The notes beneath the pieces are model-generated. The model was not told the origin of the DNA, did no database searches, and saw nothing but the letters and a program-made list of their open reading frames with translations. Positions 26,892 through 37,034 of a stretch of DNA of 64,000 nt are shown one piece after another (position 1 is the stretch's first letter; the number at the start of each line of letters is the position of its first letter). The DNA comes from Massilia phyllostachyos (GTDB lineage: Bacteria > Pseudomonadota > Gammaproteobacteria > Burkholderiales > Burkholderiaceae_D). The position numbers and the translations under genes are program-made. The DNA is taken from positions 248,001 to 312,000 of the forward strand of contig NZ_JAJNOC010000003.1 of the NCBI RefSeq assembly GCF_021044825.1. Reading direction: 5' to 3'.

Positions 26892-27395
26892 ATGATCGAA
26901 AACGCCGTCACCTGGTTGCTGGATCTCCTCGCCGCGCCGAGCATCGGGCTGACCTCGATCTTCATCATCAGCTTCATCTCCGCCACCCTGCTGCCGCTCG
27001 GCTCCGAGCCGGCCGTGTTCGCGGTGGTGAAGGCCAATCCCGCCATGTTCTGGCCGGCGGTCTTCGTCGGCACGCTCGGCAATACCCTGGGCGGGGCGGT
27101 CGACTACTTCATCGGCTACCGCGCGAAAGTCGCTTTCGCCAAGGAGCGCCAGAGCCGCTGGTTCGGCTGGCTCAAGAAATACGGCGCCAAGACCATGCTG
27201 CTGTCCTGGGTGCCGGGCGTGGGCGACCCGCTGTGCACCCTGGCCGGCTGGCTGCACCTGCCGTTCTGGCCCAGCGTGATGTACATGGCGATCGGGAAGT
27301 TCCTGCGCTATGTGACGATGACGGCGATCCTGCTCTACATCCCGAACGGGTTCTGGCGGACGGTGGGCGACTTCTTCGAGCGCCTGATCGGCTGA
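26892..27395 (+). CDS. YqaA/DedA-like VTT-domain membrane protein
   Basis: The 167-residue inner-membrane protein has four to five hydrophobic segments and the VTT/SNARE-associated pattern: FISATLLPLGSEPAVFAVV, GTLGNTLGGAVDYFIG and LLSWVPGVGDPLCTLAGWL. Relatives (DedA, YqaA) are linked to lipid scrambling or transport and membrane homeostasis. The exact substrate is unknown. ATG 26892 fits the family start. A small unknown gene converges on it, one base away. Confidence 0.85.
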   Translation: MIENAVTWLLDLLAAPSIGLTSIFIISFISATLLPLGSEPAVFAVVKANPAMFWPAVFVGTLGNTLGGAVDYFIGYRAKVAFAKERQSRWFGWLKKYGAKTMLLSWVPGVGDPLCTLAGWLHLPFWPSVMYMAIGKFLRYVTMTAILLYIPNGFWRTVGDFFERLIG

Positions 27396-27396
27396 C

Positions 27397-27726
27397 TTAT
27401 TTCCGGTCGCCGGAGACCAGCGACACGGTGGTTTCCACGCCGTCGAGGCCAAGCTGGCTTTCCAGGCTGCGCAGTTCGAGGACGTAGCTTCCCTTGGCCA
27501 GTGCGAAGTCGGCGAGGCTGGCGGCGGCCGTCGGGAAGCGGAAATGCAGGTTCAGCGAATAGGGCTTGCCGACCGGGGCGTCGAATTCCTTGCGCATGGG
27601 CGCGTCCGCCTGCTGGAGGGCGAAGGGCTCGTCCTGGAACAGCGGGGGAAAAGCGCAGGCGCCGGCGACGAACATCGCCAGTGCGATCACGGGTTTCTGG
27701 CACAGCGAATAGGTGAGCGGGTCCAT
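27397..27726 (-). CDS. Small exported protein of unknown function
   Basis: The 109-residue protein has a hydrophobic start (VIALAMFVAGACAF) that could be a signal peptide or an imperfect lipobox, then a polar domain. I do not recognise the family. The frame is open far upstream, but the start at 27726 (MDPLTYSL) best fits an exported protein. The upstream stretch is Arg/Pro-rich and looks non-coding. It ends one base from the VTT gene's stop. Confidence 0.5.
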   Translation of the reverse strand: MDPLTYSLCQKPVIALAMFVAGACAFPPLFQDEPFALQQADAPMRKEFDAPVGKPYSLNLHFRFPTAAASLADFALAKGSYVLELRSLESQLGLDGVETTVSLVSGDRK

Positions 27727-27911
27727 GCGGGTGGGGCCTTTCGGGAAAGCGGCGCGATCGCCGTGCGTGCAGTATGGCGCTGCTAGTCGCGCCAGGTGCC
27801 GGCTGGGTGGCCGAGGTGCGGGGGCCGCGACGCGCGGTATCGCGCGGCGATACCCGGTCTTGCCACTTAAGCAAAACCTCAACAATGGGATAGCCGGTCT
27901 CGGTACAGTGC

Positions 27912-28640
27912 ATGTCCATGGCCAGCCTGACCTTTCATCCCGCCGTCTCTTCACCGCGCCTGTCAGATGGTCGGCTGGGCGCACTTGCGCTCACGCTGCT
28001 CGTGCACGCGGTGCTGGTGCTCGGCTGGCAAATGGCGCGGTCGCTGCCCGAGGCGGACGAAGAGGAGGGCGAAGCCGCCATCCAGTGGCTGCGCCTGCCG
28101 CCGCCCGCAGCACCGGTCGATGCGGCGGCGCCGCCGGCGCAGGTGCGATCCGTCTCGCCGGGCCGCGGCGGCCGGCCTCTGCCCGCCGCGCCGGCGGTTC
28201 CCGATGCCGCGCTGGCGCCCCTGTCACCCGTGGCCGAGGACACCGCGCCCGCCCTCGATGCGCCGCCCGAGTCGATCGCGGACGTTGCGCGGCGCAGCGC
28301 CGGCGGCATCGCGCGCGAACTGCGCAAGGAAAGCCGTCCGCTCATCGTGGCGCCGCCAGACAGTCCGCAGATCCGGCTGCGGCAGGGCCTCGAGCACGCC
28401 CACGCCATGGCGCCGCCGCGCCTGTGGGAGACGCCGAAGATCGAGGAACTGGTGAACAACACCGGCGACGGCGCGCGCCGCACGCGCGTGATCACCGGGC
28501 GCGGCACCTATTGCATCACCGAGCGCGCGCCCACCACCAACGTCGAGATGATCGAAATGCACGGCAAGATCAGGTTCACCACCTGTCCGAAGCACGAGAC
28601 GCCGGCCAAGCCGCAGGAGTGGCGCACCGCGCGCGACTGA
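27912..28640 (+). CDS. Membrane-anchored Pro/Ala-rich protein of unknown function
   Basis: The 242-residue protein has one N-terminal transmembrane helix (GALALTLLVHAVLVLGWQMA), then a long Pro/Ala-rich linker (about residues 55-120) and a small C-terminal domain with two cysteines (YCITERA, TTCPKHET). The layout resembles TonB-type proteins, but no TonB C-terminal motif is visible, so I do not assign that. ATG 27918 is an equal start candidate. A second small anchored protein follows after 18-33 bases, probably in one transcript. Confidence 0.65.
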   Translation: MSMASLTFHPAVSSPRLSDGRLGALALTLLVHAVLVLGWQMARSLPEADEEEGEAAIQWLRLPPPAAPVDAAAPPAQVRSVSPGRGGRPLPAAPAVPDAALAPLSPVAEDTAPALDAPPESIADVARRSAGGIARELRKESRPLIVAPPDSPQIRLRQGLEHAHAMAPPRLWETPKIEELVNNTGDGARRTRVITGRGTYCITERAPTTNVEMIEMHGKIRFTTCPKHETPAKPQEWRTARD

Positions 28641-28658
28641 GCGCCGCGTCGATGGCGT

Positions 28659-29009
28659 ATGATGCGGGCCATCATGTCCAAACCACCCAGCCTCCTTTCC
28701 CTCCTGCTCGTCCTCGTCCTGCTCGCGGTCTTCGGCGTCCTCGGCGCGAAATTCATGCTGGGCCGGCACGCCGCATCGACCACCAGCCAGCTCGCCCTGG
28801 TCTGGCCGAACATCGACACCCTGCCGGCAGGCGAGCGCGCCTTCCTGGTCGAACTCGCTCACACCTGCAACGTGACGATGCGCGAGCCGCAGCGCGCGGA
28901 GGTCGTCGACTGCCTGCGTTCGGTGCAGATGAACGCCGCCGCGAGCGCGCGCCTGGAGGGCCTGCTCAAGGGGGCGGCGACTCCGGCATCCACACCAGCA
29001 GGTCGGTGA
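28659..29009 (+). CDS. Small membrane-anchored protein of unknown function
   Basis: The 116-residue protein has an N-terminal transmembrane segment (LLSLLLVLVLLAVFGVLGA) followed by a short helical domain with two cysteines (HTCNVTM, VDCLRSV). ATG 28674 (MSKPPSLL) is a likely alternative start. I do not recognise the family. Its 3' end overlaps the 3' end of the convergent DinB-family gene by 44 bases. It follows the Pro-rich protein and may function with it. Confidence 0.6.
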   Translation: MMRAIMSKPPSLLSLLLVLVLLAVFGVLGAKFMLGRHAASTTSQLALVWPNIDTLPAGERAFLVELAHTCNVTMREPQRAEVVDCLRSVQMNAAASARLEGLLKGAATPASTPAGR

Positions 29010-29508
29010 CGCCGATGTCCACCCCGGCTTGCGTCAGGAGGGTGCTGGCCTGGCCGCGGTGATGGGTCTGGTGGTTGAACAGGTGCAGCAGCACGCTGCC
29101 GAAATGCTTGTGGAAGGCCTGGCCGCTCATGGTGCGGTAGGTGAAGGTCTGCTCCAGGTCGCCGGGGCGCAGCTCGGCCGCCAGCGCCGTGATCATGTCG
29201 TCCAGGCGCTCCCGCTGGGGACGCAGTGCCGCCACGCTGTCGCCGAAGGTGTGGCGCAGGCCGGATGGCAGCGCCGCGCCGCGCAGCGCTGACAGCGCCG
29301 CGAATGCCGACGGATGCCCGGCGAAACGGGTCAGCCAGATCGTATCGCCGGCCAGCAGGTGGTTCATGGTGCCGAGCAGGGAGCCGAAGAAGGCGCCGCG
29401 GTCGGCACGCGCTTCGTCAGGCGGCAGGCTGGCGGCGGCGGCGTACAGCCGGCGGTTCATGTCGGCGTTGTAGCGCGCGAGCAGGATGATGTCGTCACAG
29501 GTGGGCAA
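28966..29508 (-). CDS. DinB family protein
   Basis: The 180-residue four-helix protein has the DinB metal-binding His pattern: TMNHLLAGD near residue 49 and HLFNHQTHHRGQ near residues 142-153. DinB/YfiT proteins are metal-dependent hydrolases or thiol transferases, mostly uncharacterised. The start is TTG at 29508, well placed behind AAGGA. No ATG precedes it in frame before a stop. It overlaps the convergent small membrane-protein gene by 44 bases. Confidence 0.85.
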   Translation of the reverse strand: MPTCDDIILLARYNADMNRRLYAAAASLPPDEARADRGAFFGSLLGTMNHLLAGDTIWLTRFAGHPSAFAALSALRGAALPSGLRHTFGDSVAALRPQRERLDDMITALAAELRPGDLEQTFTYRTMSGQAFHKHFGSVLLHLFNHQTHHRGQASTLLTQAGVDIGVTDLLVWMPESPPP

Positions 29509-29604
29509 GCGAAGTCCTTGTCAAGAGCGGATGAGCATCCGCCAGCATCGCCGAAAACGGCGCCGCCGTCACCTGCCTTACGCAATATGCCATTCCTTGC
29601 TTCG

Positions 29605-29653
29605 GTGCAAATAAACGTTGCACGGCGGCCGGTTTGTGCAAACGAAATTTGCA
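29605..29653. promoter_or_regulatory. Two operator-like inverted repeats upstream of the FAD/Fe-S oxidoreductase
   Basis: GTGCAA-N7-TTGCAC (29605-29623) and TGCAAA-N5-TTTGCA (29637-29653) are related inverted repeats 32 bases apart, in the 272-base gap between the divergent DinB and oxidoreductase genes. Another half-site (GTGCAA) follows near 29720. They look like a repressor or activator array. The regulator is unknown. Confidence 0.4.
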
Positions 29654-29780
29654 TAGGGGCATCCCTTTCGGAATATTCTTGTGTCGGACCCTGCCGTTTT
29701 CGCATCGCTCCCCAGCGTGGTGCAACGCAATAAGCTAGAATGAACCTCCTTCGGACCCGTCCGACCGACGCCCTGCATCC

Positions 29781-32700
29781 ATGAACGCGCCCGCACACAT
29801 CCATACCCTGCTCGCCGACAATGCCCCTGCGCGTTTGCGCGAGATCCCCTATAACTACACCTCCTTCTCCGACCGCGAGATCGTGATCCGCCTGCTGGGC
29901 GAATCCTCGTGGCGCCTGCTGGACGAACTGCGCGGCGCCCGCCAGACCGGCCGCTCGGCGCGCATGCTGTACGAGGTGCTGGGCGATATCTGGGTGGTGC
30001 GCCGCAATCCCTACCTGCAGGACGACCTGCTGGACAACCCGAAACGCCGCCAGAAACTGATCGACGCGCTGCACCACCGCCTGGGCGAAGTCGACAAGCG
30101 CCGCGCCACGGTGGACGCGGAAGAGGGCGACCCGCAGGCCGCAAGCAAGCGCAGCGCCGCCGTCGAACAGCTGTTGGCGGCGGCACGCAAGGCGGTCGAC
30201 GATTTCGCGCGCGAGTTCCGCGAGACCTACGACCTGCGCAAGCGCGCCAGGCAGGTGCTGGGCGCCTACACCGACAAGCGCAACATCCGCTTCGACGGCA
30301 TGCACCGCGTCTCGCACGTCACCGACGCCACCGACTGGCGGGTCGAATACCCCTTCCTGGTCCTGCTGCCCGACAGCGAGGAAGAGATGGCCGGCCTGGT
30401 GAAGGGCTGCATCGAACTCGGATTGACCATCATCCCGCGCGGCGGCGGCACCGGCTACACCGGCGGCGCGATTCCGCTGACGCCGATGTCGGCCGTGATC
30501 AACACCGAAAAACTGATCGGCATCGGCGAGGTCGAGCTGCAGCGCCTGCCGGGCCTGGACCGCGACTACGCCACCATCCACACCTATGCCGGCGTGGTGA
30601 CCCAGCGCGTCTCGCAGGCCGCCGAAAAGGCCGGCTTCGTGTTCGCGGTCGACCCGACCTCGGCCCACGCCTCCTGCATCGGCGGGAACATCGCCATGAA
30701 CGCCGGCGGCAAGAAGGCCGTCCTGTGGGGCACGGCGCTCGACAATCTGGCTTCCTGGCGCATGGTCGACCCGAACGGCGACTGGCTGGAAGTCACGCGC
30801 ATGGACCACAATCTGTCCAAGATCCACGACGCGCCGGTGGCCACCTTCCAGCTCGAATGGACCCACCCGAGCCCGCGCGGCGCGGCGAAGAATGCGCCGT
30901 TCCGCACCGAGACGCTTTCCATCGAAGGCCGGCGCTTCCGCAAGGAAGGCCTGGGCAAGGACGTCACCGACAAATTCCTGGCCGGCCTGCCGGGCATCCA
31001 GAAAGAGGGCACCGACGGATTGATCACCTCGGCGCGCTGGATCCTGCACAAGATGCCGAAGTTCACCCGCACCGTGGCGCTCGAATTCTTCGGCCAGGCG
31101 CGCGATGCGATCCCGTCGATCGTCGAGATCAAGGATTACCTCGACAGCCTCCCCAAAAACGGCGACCCGGCCTTTGCCACCCTGCGCCTGGCCGGCCTGG
31201 AACACCTGGACGAGCGCTACCTGCGCGCGGTCGGCTACGCGACGAAATCCAAGCGCGGCGTGCTCCCTAAAATGGCGCTGTTCGGCGACATCGTCGGCGA
31301 CGACGAGAACGCGGTCGCCATCGCGGCCTCGGAAGTGGTGCGCCTGGCGAACACCCGCGTCGGCGAAGGCTTCGTCGCCGTCAGCCCGGAAGCGCGCAAG
31401 AAATTCTGGCTCGACCGCGCCCGCACCGCGGCGATCGCGCGCCATACCAACGCCTTCAAGATCAACGAAGACGTGGTGATTCCCCTGAACCGCATGGGCG
31501 AATACACCGATGGCATCGAGCGCATCAACGTCGAGCTGTCGATCAAGAACAAGCTGCAGCTGGCCGACGCCCTGCACGAGTACCTGGCGAACGAACACCT
31601 GCCGATCGAGAAGAGCGACGACGCCAGCGGCGACACGGTCGACCGCGCCGAGATCCTGGGCGACCGTCCGCAGCAGGCGGTGGCGCTGGTGGAGCAGGTG
31701 CGGGCGCGCTGGGGCTTCATCCTGGCGAATCTCGACGCGCCCCTGCGCGATGTGCGCGGCAAGCTCGATGAGCTGGGCCTGGACGGCCTGTCGGCCACGC
31801 TCGATGGCCGCATCGGCGCGCAGCCGGACGCCTTGCTGTTCGACGTGGTGCAGGACCACACCATCCGCATCTCGTGGAAAGCAGACCTGCGCGCGCCGCT
31901 GCGCCAGATCTTCAACGGCGCCGCCTACAAATGCATCCTCGACGAATCCACCGCGATCCACAAACGGATCCTGCGTTCGCGCGTGTTCGTGGCCCTGCAC
32001 ATGCACGCGGGCGACGGCAACGTCCACACCAACCTGCCGGTGAACTCGGACGACTACGCGATGCTGCAGGACGCGCACAAGGCGGTCGAGCGCATCATGC
32101 GGCTGGCCCGCTCGCTGGACGGCGTGATCTCGGGCGAGCATGGCATCGGCATCACCAAGCTCGAGTTCCTGACCGACGAAGAGATCCGCGAATTCCGCGA
32201 GTACAAGAACCGCGTCGATCCGGAAGGCCGCTTCAACAAGGGCAAGCTGCTGAACACGACGGCGGTGTCGGCCGACCTCACCAACGCCTACACGCCATCG
32301 TTCGGCCTGATGGGACACGAGTCGCTGATCATGCAGCAGAGCGACATCGGCGAGATCGCCAACAGCATCAAGGACTGCCTGCGCTGCGGGAAGTGCAAGC
32401 CGGTCTGCACCACGCACGTGCCGCAGTCGAACCTGCTGTACTCGCCGCGCGACAAGATCCTGTCGACGTCGGCCCTGATCGAAGCCTTCCTGTACGAAGA
32501 GCAGACCCGCCGCGGCGTCTCGATCCGGCACTGGGAAGAATTCGAGGACGTGTCCGACCACTGCACCGTGTGCCACAAATGCGTGACGCCGTGCCCGGTC
32601 AACATCGACTTCGGCGACGTCTCGATGAATATGCGTAACCTGCTGCGCAAGATGGACAAGCGCAGCTTCAAGCCGGCCAACCGCGCGGCGATGTTCTTCC

Positions 32701-33788
32701 TGAACGCGACCGACCCGACCACCATCAACGCCACCCGCAAGGTGATGGTGGACCTCGGCTACAAGGCCCAGCGCCTGGGCAACCAGATGCTGCGCGGCCT
32801 GGCCAAGCCGCAGGTCGACGCGCCGCCGCCGACCACCGGCAAGGCGAAGGTAACCGAGCAGGTGATCCACTTCATCAACAAGAAAATGCCGGGCAACCTG
32901 CCGAAGAAGACGGCGCGCGCCCTGCTCGACATCGAGGACGACAAGGTCATCCCGATCATCCGCAATCCGAAGAAGACCAACGCCGACACCGAGGCCGTGT
33001 TCTACTTCCCGGGCTGTGGCTCCGAGCGCCTGTTCTCGCAGGTCGGCCTGGCCACGCAGGCGATGCTGTGGGAGGTCGGCGTGCAGACCGTGCTGCCGCC
33101 GGGCTATTTGTGCTGCGGATACCCCCAACGGGGAGCTGGCCAGTACGACAAGGCCGACAAGATGATGACGGATAACCGCGTGCTGTTCCACCGCATGGCC
33201 AACACGCTGAACTACCTCGACATCAAGACGGTGCTGGTCTCGTGCGGCACCTGCTACGACCAGTTGTCGACCTACGAGTTCGAGAAGATCTTCCCGGGCT
33301 GCCGCATCATGGACATCCACGAGTACCTGCTCGAAAAAGGCGTGAAGCTCGAAGGCGTGTCCGGCACCCGCTACATGTACCACGACCCCTGCCACACGCC
33401 GATGAAGATGCAGGATTCGCTCAAGACCGTGAATTCGCTGGTCTCCACGTTCGATAACGTGAAGATCGAGAAGAACGACCGCTGCTGCGGCGAGTCCGGC
33501 ACCTTCGCCGTGAGCCGTCCGGACATCGCGACCCAGGTCCGTTCGCGCAAGCAGGGCGAGATGGAGAAGGGCGCCGACAAGCTGCGCGAGGACGGCTTCG
33601 ACGGCAACGTCAAGATCCTGACCAGCTGCCCGTCCTGCCTGCAGGGCCTGTCGCGCTACAACCATGACGCCGGCACCACCGCCGACTACATCGTGGTCGA
33701 GATCGCGCGCCACCTGCTGGGCGAGAACTGGATGCCGGACTACGTCCAGCGCGCCAACAACGGCGGCATCGAGCGGGTGCTGGTATGA
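29781..33788 (+). CDS. Large FAD/Fe-S oxidoreductase, D-2-hydroxyacid dehydrogenase fusion (DUF3683)
   Basis: The 1335-residue protein joins a DUF3683 N-terminal region, a FAD_binding_4 domain ([17 protein letters not shown]), a FAD-oxidase C-terminal domain ([25 protein letters not shown]), two 4Fe-4S motifs ([11 protein letters not shown] near 866, [11 protein letters not shown] near 927) and two CCG domains ([10 protein letters not shown] and [16 protein letters not shown] and CCGESGTFA). It is effectively a GlcD-GlcF fusion in one chain and probably oxidises a 2-hydroxyacid such as D-lactate, passing electrons to quinone. The substrate is inferred. The HIT gene start overlaps its stop by four bases. 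Confidence 0.88.
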   Translation: MNAPAHIHTLLADNAPARLREIPYNYTSFSDREIVIRLLGESSWRLLDELRGARQTGRSARMLYEVLGDIWVVRRNPYLQDDLLDNPKRRQKLIDALHHRLGEVDKRRATVDAEEGDPQAASKRSAAVEQLLAAARKAVDDFAREFRETYDLRKRARQVLGAYTDKRNIRFDGMHRVSHVTDATDWRVEYPFLVLLPDSEEEMAGLVKGCIELGLTIIPRGGGTGYTGGAIPLTPMSAVINTEKLIGIGEVELQRLPGLDRDYATIHTYAGVVTQRVSQAAEKAGFVFAVDPTSAHASCIGGNIAMNAGGKKAVLWGTALDNLASWRMVDPNGDWLEVTRMDHNLSKIHDAPVATFQLEWTHPSPRGAAKNAPFRTETLSIEGRRFRKEGLGKDVTDKFLAGLPGIQKEGTDGLITSARWILHKMPKFTRTVALEFFGQARDAIPSIVEIKDYLDSLPKNGDPAFATLRLAGLEHLDERYLRAVGYATKSKRGVLPKMALFGDIVGDDENAVAIAASEVVRLANTRVGEGFVAVSPEARKKFWLDRARTAAIARHTNAFKINEDVVIPLNRMGEYTDGIERINVELSIKNKLQLADALHEYLANEHLPIEKSDDASGDTVDRAEILGDRPQQAVALVEQVRARWGFILANLDAPLRDVRGKLDELGLDGLSATLDGRIGAQPDALLFDVVQDHTIRISWKADLRAPLRQIFNGAAYKCILDESTAIHKRILRSRVFVALHMHAGDGNVHTNLPVNSDDYAMLQDAHKAVERIMRLARSLDGVISGEHGIGITKLEFLTDEEIREFREYKNRVDPEGRFNKGKLLNTTAVSADLTNAYTPSFGLMGHESLIMQQSDIGEIANSIKDCLRCGKCKPVCTTHVPQSNLLYSPRDKILSTSALIEAFLYEEQTRRGVSIRHWEEFEDVSDHCTVCHKCVTPCPVNIDFGDVSMNMRNLLRKMDKRSFKPANRAAMFFLNATDPTTINATRKVMVDLGYKAQRLGNQMLRGLAKPQVDAPPPTTGKAKVTEQVIHFINKKMPGNLPKKTARALLDIEDDKVIPIIRNPKKTNADTEAVFYFPGCGSERLFSQVGLATQAMLWEVGVQTVLPPGYLCCGYPQRGAGQYDKADKMMTDNRVLFHRMANTLNYLDIKTVLVSCGTCYDQLSTYEFEKIFPGCRIMDIHEYLLEKGVKLEGVSGTRYMYHDPCHTPMKMQDSLKTVNSLVSTFDNVKIEKNDRCCGESGTFAVSRPDIATQVRSRKQGEMEKGADKLREDGFDGNVKILTSCPSCLQGLSRYNHDAGTTADYIVVEIARHLLGENWMPDYVQRANNGGIERVLV

Positions 33789-34219
33789 CGCGGCAGGCGG
33801 GATGCGAACTGTGCGAACTGGCGATGCCGGTTGCGTGGCGGGGCGAGAAGTTCGCCGTCATCGTGGTCGACGATGCGGCCTATCCCGGCTTTTGCCGCGT
33901 GATCTGGCGCGAGCACGTGCGCGAGATGAGCGACCTGGCGGCGGCCGACCGGCTGCTGCTCAACGACGCCGTGTATGAGCTGGAGCTGGCGGTGCGCGAG
34001 GTGATGGCGCCGCTGAAGGTCAATGTGGCCAGCCTCGGTAATGTGGTGCCGCATCTGCACTGGCATGTGATTCCGCGTTATGCGGACGATGCGCATTTCC
34101 CGGCGCCGGTGTGGGCTGCTGCCAGCCGTCAAACTGACGAAGCCGTGCTGGCTGTACGCCGCGCATTGCTGCCCGCACTGGCGGATGCGATCGTCCGCCG
34201 TTTCGAACAATTCCAATAA
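33785..34219 (+). CDS. HIT family protein
   Basis: The 144-residue protein carries the histidine triad HLHWHVIPR near residue 98 and the CELCEL start typical of this subgroup. HIT proteins hydrolyse or transfer nucleotides (for example dinucleoside polyphosphates). The substrate here is unknown. It overlaps the preceding oxidoreductase by four bases and is followed 11 bases later by the DUF971 gene, so the three form one operon. Confidence 0.9.
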   Translation: MTRQAGCELCELAMPVAWRGEKFAVIVVDDAAYPGFCRVIWREHVREMSDLAAADRLLLNDAVYELELAVREVMAPLKVNVASLGNVVPHLHWHVIPRYADDAHFPAPVWAAASRQTDEAVLAVRRALLPALADAIVRRFEQFQ

Positions 34220-34230
34220 GAGGAGCTTTC

Positions 34231-34647
34231 ATGCCCAATCCAACCGAGATCGCCGTGCGCCAGAAATCGCGCCTGCTGGACATCGCTTTTGACGACGGCA
34301 GCAGCTTTTCGATCCCGTTCGAGCTGATGCGCGTGTACTCGCCGTCGGCCGAAGTGAAAGGCCACGGCCCCGGACAGGAAGTGCTCCAGGTGGGCAAGCG
34401 CGAGGTCGGCATCACGGGCGTGGAGCCGGTCGGGAACTACGCGATCAAGCCGCTGTTCGACGACGGCCATGCGAGCGGGATCTTCACCTGGGATTACCTG
34501 CACAAGCTGGGCAGCGAGCAGGAATCGCTGTGGCGGCAGTATCTCGAGCGGCTGCATGCGGCTGGTTTTGCGGGTGACAGCGGGCGCGAGCCGGGCGTCG
34601 CATTGCCGGGGGCGCCCAAGCGCGGTGGCTGCGGGCAATCGCACTGA
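34231..34647 (+). CDS. DUF971 (GBBH-like N-terminal domain) protein
   Basis: The 138-residue protein belongs to the DUF971 family (LLDIAFDDGSSFSIPFELMRV ... GNYAIKPLFDDGHASGIFTW). The domain is a small fold also found at the N-terminus of gamma-butyrobetaine hydroxylase. GAGGAG precedes ATG 34231. In many betaproteobacteria ubiE is the next gene. Here ubiE starts 10.5 kb later, so the neighbourhood is interrupted right after this gene. Confidence 0.9.
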   Translation: MPNPTEIAVRQKSRLLDIAFDDGSSFSIPFELMRVYSPSAEVKGHGPGQEVLQVGKREVGITGVEPVGNYAIKPLFDDGHASGIFTWDYLHKLGSEQESLWRQYLERLHAAGFAGDSGREPGVALPGAPKRGGCGQSH

Positions 34648-34747
34648 AAACGTCCGATCCGGATTCGACAAGCGTTGTACCGGATACGGCCGAGTGCAGC
34701 ATGGCCGTACATTGACCCGGAATCTACGGTGTCGATCGCCAATTTAT

Positions 34748-35671
34748 TTAATGCGAGGAAACGAATTCGGTGTTTGCGTGCGGTGGAAACGCGAAGGTCG
34801 ATTTCATGCGCTTCGCCTCCAGTGCCGGCGTCCGCCCGAACATGCGCTTGAATTCGCGGCCGAACTGCGAGGCGCTTTCGTAGCCGACCTCTGCGGCGGC
34901 AACTGCAGCGGGCTTGTCGTTACGCACCATCAACAGACGTGCCTGGTGCAAGCGCGTCGATTTCAGGTATTGCATGGGCGAAGTGCCGGTGACGGTACGG
35001 AAGTGGCTGTAAAAGGTCGGTACGCTCATGCCGGCCTCGGCGGCTAGCTGTTCCACGCTCAAGTTCTCGCGATATGCGGTATGAATGCATCGCAGTGCCT
35101 TGACGATCCGGCCCGACTTGCCGCGCTGTGCGAGCGCTGCGCGGATGGCGGCGCCTTGTTCTCCCGTGAGCGCGCGGTAATAGAGCTCGCGTAGCAGGCC
35201 GGGGCTAAGGATGGCGGTTTCCGCCGGGCTGCTCAGTGCCTGGACGAGCCGCAGCACGGTCGCCGCCAGCGCCTCGTTCATGGGTGTCGACCACATGCTG
35301 CGCGCAGCCGCCTTGGCGGGGAAGTCGTGCTGCGCGATTTCCAGCATCAGGTCCGCCGCCAGCTTGACATCCAGGTGCAGGTAGATGGCCAGCAAGGGTT
35401 CAGCCTCGCTGGCCATGGTCTCCATCGTGAAAGGCACTGGCACCGCTACGGCCAGGTAATGTTGGGCGTCGTAGCGATAGATCTCACCGCCGAAATAGCC
35501 TTGCTTGCTGCCCTGGCACACGATGACGATGCCGGGGGCGTACAGAACAGGTGTTCGCTGCAAAGGGCGGTTGGAGCGCAACAAGCGGACGCCAGGAAGG
35601 CCGGTCAGGTTGTAGCCCTCACGCGGGGCCAGGCCTGCCAGCAGTTCAATGGTCCGTTTTCTGTCATTCAT
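34748..35671 (-). CDS. AraC family transcriptional regulator
   Basis: The 307-residue protein has an N-terminal AraC_N-type sensing domain (PGIVIVCQGSKQGYFGGEIYRYD split across residues 46-68) and a C-terminal double HTH (NLSVEQLAAEAGMSVPTFYSHF and VGYESASQFGREFKRMFGRTP). It is divergent from an SDR gene, with 89 bases between starts, so it likely controls that gene. Codon use is a little less GC-rich than the flanking core genes. Confidence 0.9.
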   Translation of the reverse strand: MNDRKRTIELLAGLAPREGYNLTGLPGVRLLRSNRPLQRTPVLYAPGIVIVCQGSKQGYFGGEIYRYDAQHYLAVAVPVPFTMETMASEAEPLLAIYLHLDVKLAADLMLEIAQHDFPAKAAARSMWSTPMNEALAATVLRLVQALSSPAETAILSPGLLRELYYRALTGEQGAAIRAALAQRGKSGRIVKALRCIHTAYRENLSVEQLAAEAGMSVPTFYSHFRTVTGTSPMQYLKSTRLHQARLLMVRNDKPAAVAAAEVGYESASQFGREFKRMFGRTPALEAKRMKSTFAFPPHANTEFVSSH

Positions 35672-35760
35672 AGAATTAGGCTAGAAAACGCGTGATTTCG
35701 GCCGGAACGCCGTGTTTAGCGAGAATAGCATGCCTGTCTCCTTCCATGAAACGAGGCTAT

Positions 35761-36588
35761 ATGAAGAAACTGATCTTGATTACCGGAGTCAGCAGCGGCT
35801 TTGGCTGCGCACTGGCAAGCGCGGCGCTCGAAGCGGGTCATCGGGTGGTTGGCACGGTACGCGCTCCCGAGCAGGCGCAGGCATTCGCAGCACGTCGTCC
35901 CGGCCATGCGCATGCGGCACTGCTGGATGTGAGCGATAGCGACGCTGTCGCGCGTGTCGTGATGCACGTCGAACGCAACATCGGGGCCATTGACGTGCTC
36001 GTCAACAATGCCGGCTACGGTCATGAGGGCGTGCTGGAAGAGTCGCCGCTCGAGGACATGCGCAGACAGTTCGACGTGAACGTGTTCGGGGCAGTGGCGA
36101 TGATCAAGGCGGTATTGCCCGGGATGCGACAACGCCGGCGCGGTCACATCATCAACATGACGTCGATGGGCGGCACCATTACCATGCCTGGCATCGCCTA
36201 TTACTGCGGCAGCAAATTCGCGCTCGAAGGCATCTCCGATACGCTCAGCAAGGAACTGGCGCCGTTCGGCATCTTCGTAACAGCTGTCGCACCGGGATCT
36301 TTTCGTACCGATTGGGCAGGGCGTTCGATGGTGCGTGCTCCGCGCCGTATCGCCGACTACGACGCCAGCTTCGATCCGGTGCGGCAGGCGCGGATCGAAA
36401 AAAGCGGCAAACAGGCGGGCGATCCGGTCAAGGCGGCCCAGGCCATCCTGCACCTGGTCGACAGTCCCGCGCCACCGGCGCATCTGCTGCTCGGCAGCGA
36501 TGCGCTGGCCCTCGTACGCGCCGCGCTTGCGCAGCGCCTGGAGCAAATCGATGCGTGGGAGGCGGTGACCCGCTCCACCGATGCCTGA
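35761..36588 (+). CDS. SDR family NAD(P)-dependent oxidoreductase
   Basis: The 275-residue classical short-chain dehydrogenase has the dinucleotide motif TGVSSGFG, the NNAG motif (VLVNNAGYG), the catalytic Ser in NMTSMGG and YxxxK in AYYCGSKFAL. The substrate is unknown. The start at 35761 (MKKLILITG) fits the family, with ATG 35746 as an in-frame alternative. It pairs with the divergent AraC regulator, a common arrangement for inducible oxidoreductases. Confidence 0.9.
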   Translation: MKKLILITGVSSGFGCALASAALEAGHRVVGTVRAPEQAQAFAARRPGHAHAALLDVSDSDAVARVVMHVERNIGAIDVLVNNAGYGHEGVLEESPLEDMRRQFDVNVFGAVAMIKAVLPGMRQRRRGHIINMTSMGGTITMPGIAYYCGSKFALEGISDTLSKELAPFGIFVTAVAPGSFRTDWAGRSMVRAPRRIADYDASFDPVRQARIEKSGKQAGDPVKAAQAILHLVDSPAPPAHLLLGSDALALVRAALAQRLEQIDAWEAVTRSTDA

Positions 36589-36811
36589 TCCTGTCATCGG
36601 CCCGGAGACCAGGCGGGAAGCTATACGGCGCCTTGAGCCCGACCTGGATGGGGACAGAGTGACATTATTCGCCAACATCCTACCTGCAAGGTGCTTCGTA
36701 CTGTTGATCTTTACTTCGCCCAACTGATCAGCAGACCGTACTCAGTAATTCGACGCTTACCCTGTTTATGCGGGCCGTCAGGAGCGCATAGCATAATGAG
36801 GGTCGGTAATG

Positions 36812-36925
36812 AGGGTCGGAGTCAAATTGATCGCCAAAAGGCCTCCAGCAATGTTCGGAGGCGACGTTTTGATGCTTGAGCAGCAGGGTGCTGAATCAAT
36901 TGGCAAACAATTTGACTCTGACCCC
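36812..36925. repeat. Inverted-repeat relic with GGGTCNGAGTCAAATTG ends
   Basis: GGGTCGGAGTCAAATTG at 36813-36829 and CAATTTGACTCTGACCCC at 36908-36925 are inverted copies with one mismatch, enclosing about 80 bases that contain a smaller GCCTCC/GGAGGC hairpin. A further similar string (GGGGACAGAGTGACATT) lies near 36650. No ORF is convincing in the 446-base gap between the SDR and cold-shock genes. It is probably a decayed mobile or REP-type element. Confidence 0.5.
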
Positions 36926-36969
36926 ATTAATCCTGACCGTCCTGCAAGGTTGGCATCAAAATGCGGCGG

Positions 36970-37003
36970 AAAAAACACAAAGGGCACGTCGATGACGTGC
37001 CCT
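36970..37003 (-). terminator. Rho-independent terminator of the cold-shock gene
   Basis: On the minus strand AGGGCACGTC and GACGTGCCCT form a perfect 10-bp stem with a three-base loop (36981-37003), followed by TTTGTGTTTTTT. It lies 31 bases after the csp stop. Confidence 0.88.
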
Positions 37004-37034
37004 GTCGACCTGCCCGCGAGCGGGCAGTCTGGCT

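Noticed and set aside
29457..33713. A 1418-residue minus-strand frame
   Set aside because: It lies opposite the 1335-residue FAD/Fe-S protein, whose motifs are intact. It is Val/Asp/Arg-rich without domains, a typical GC-rich shadow.
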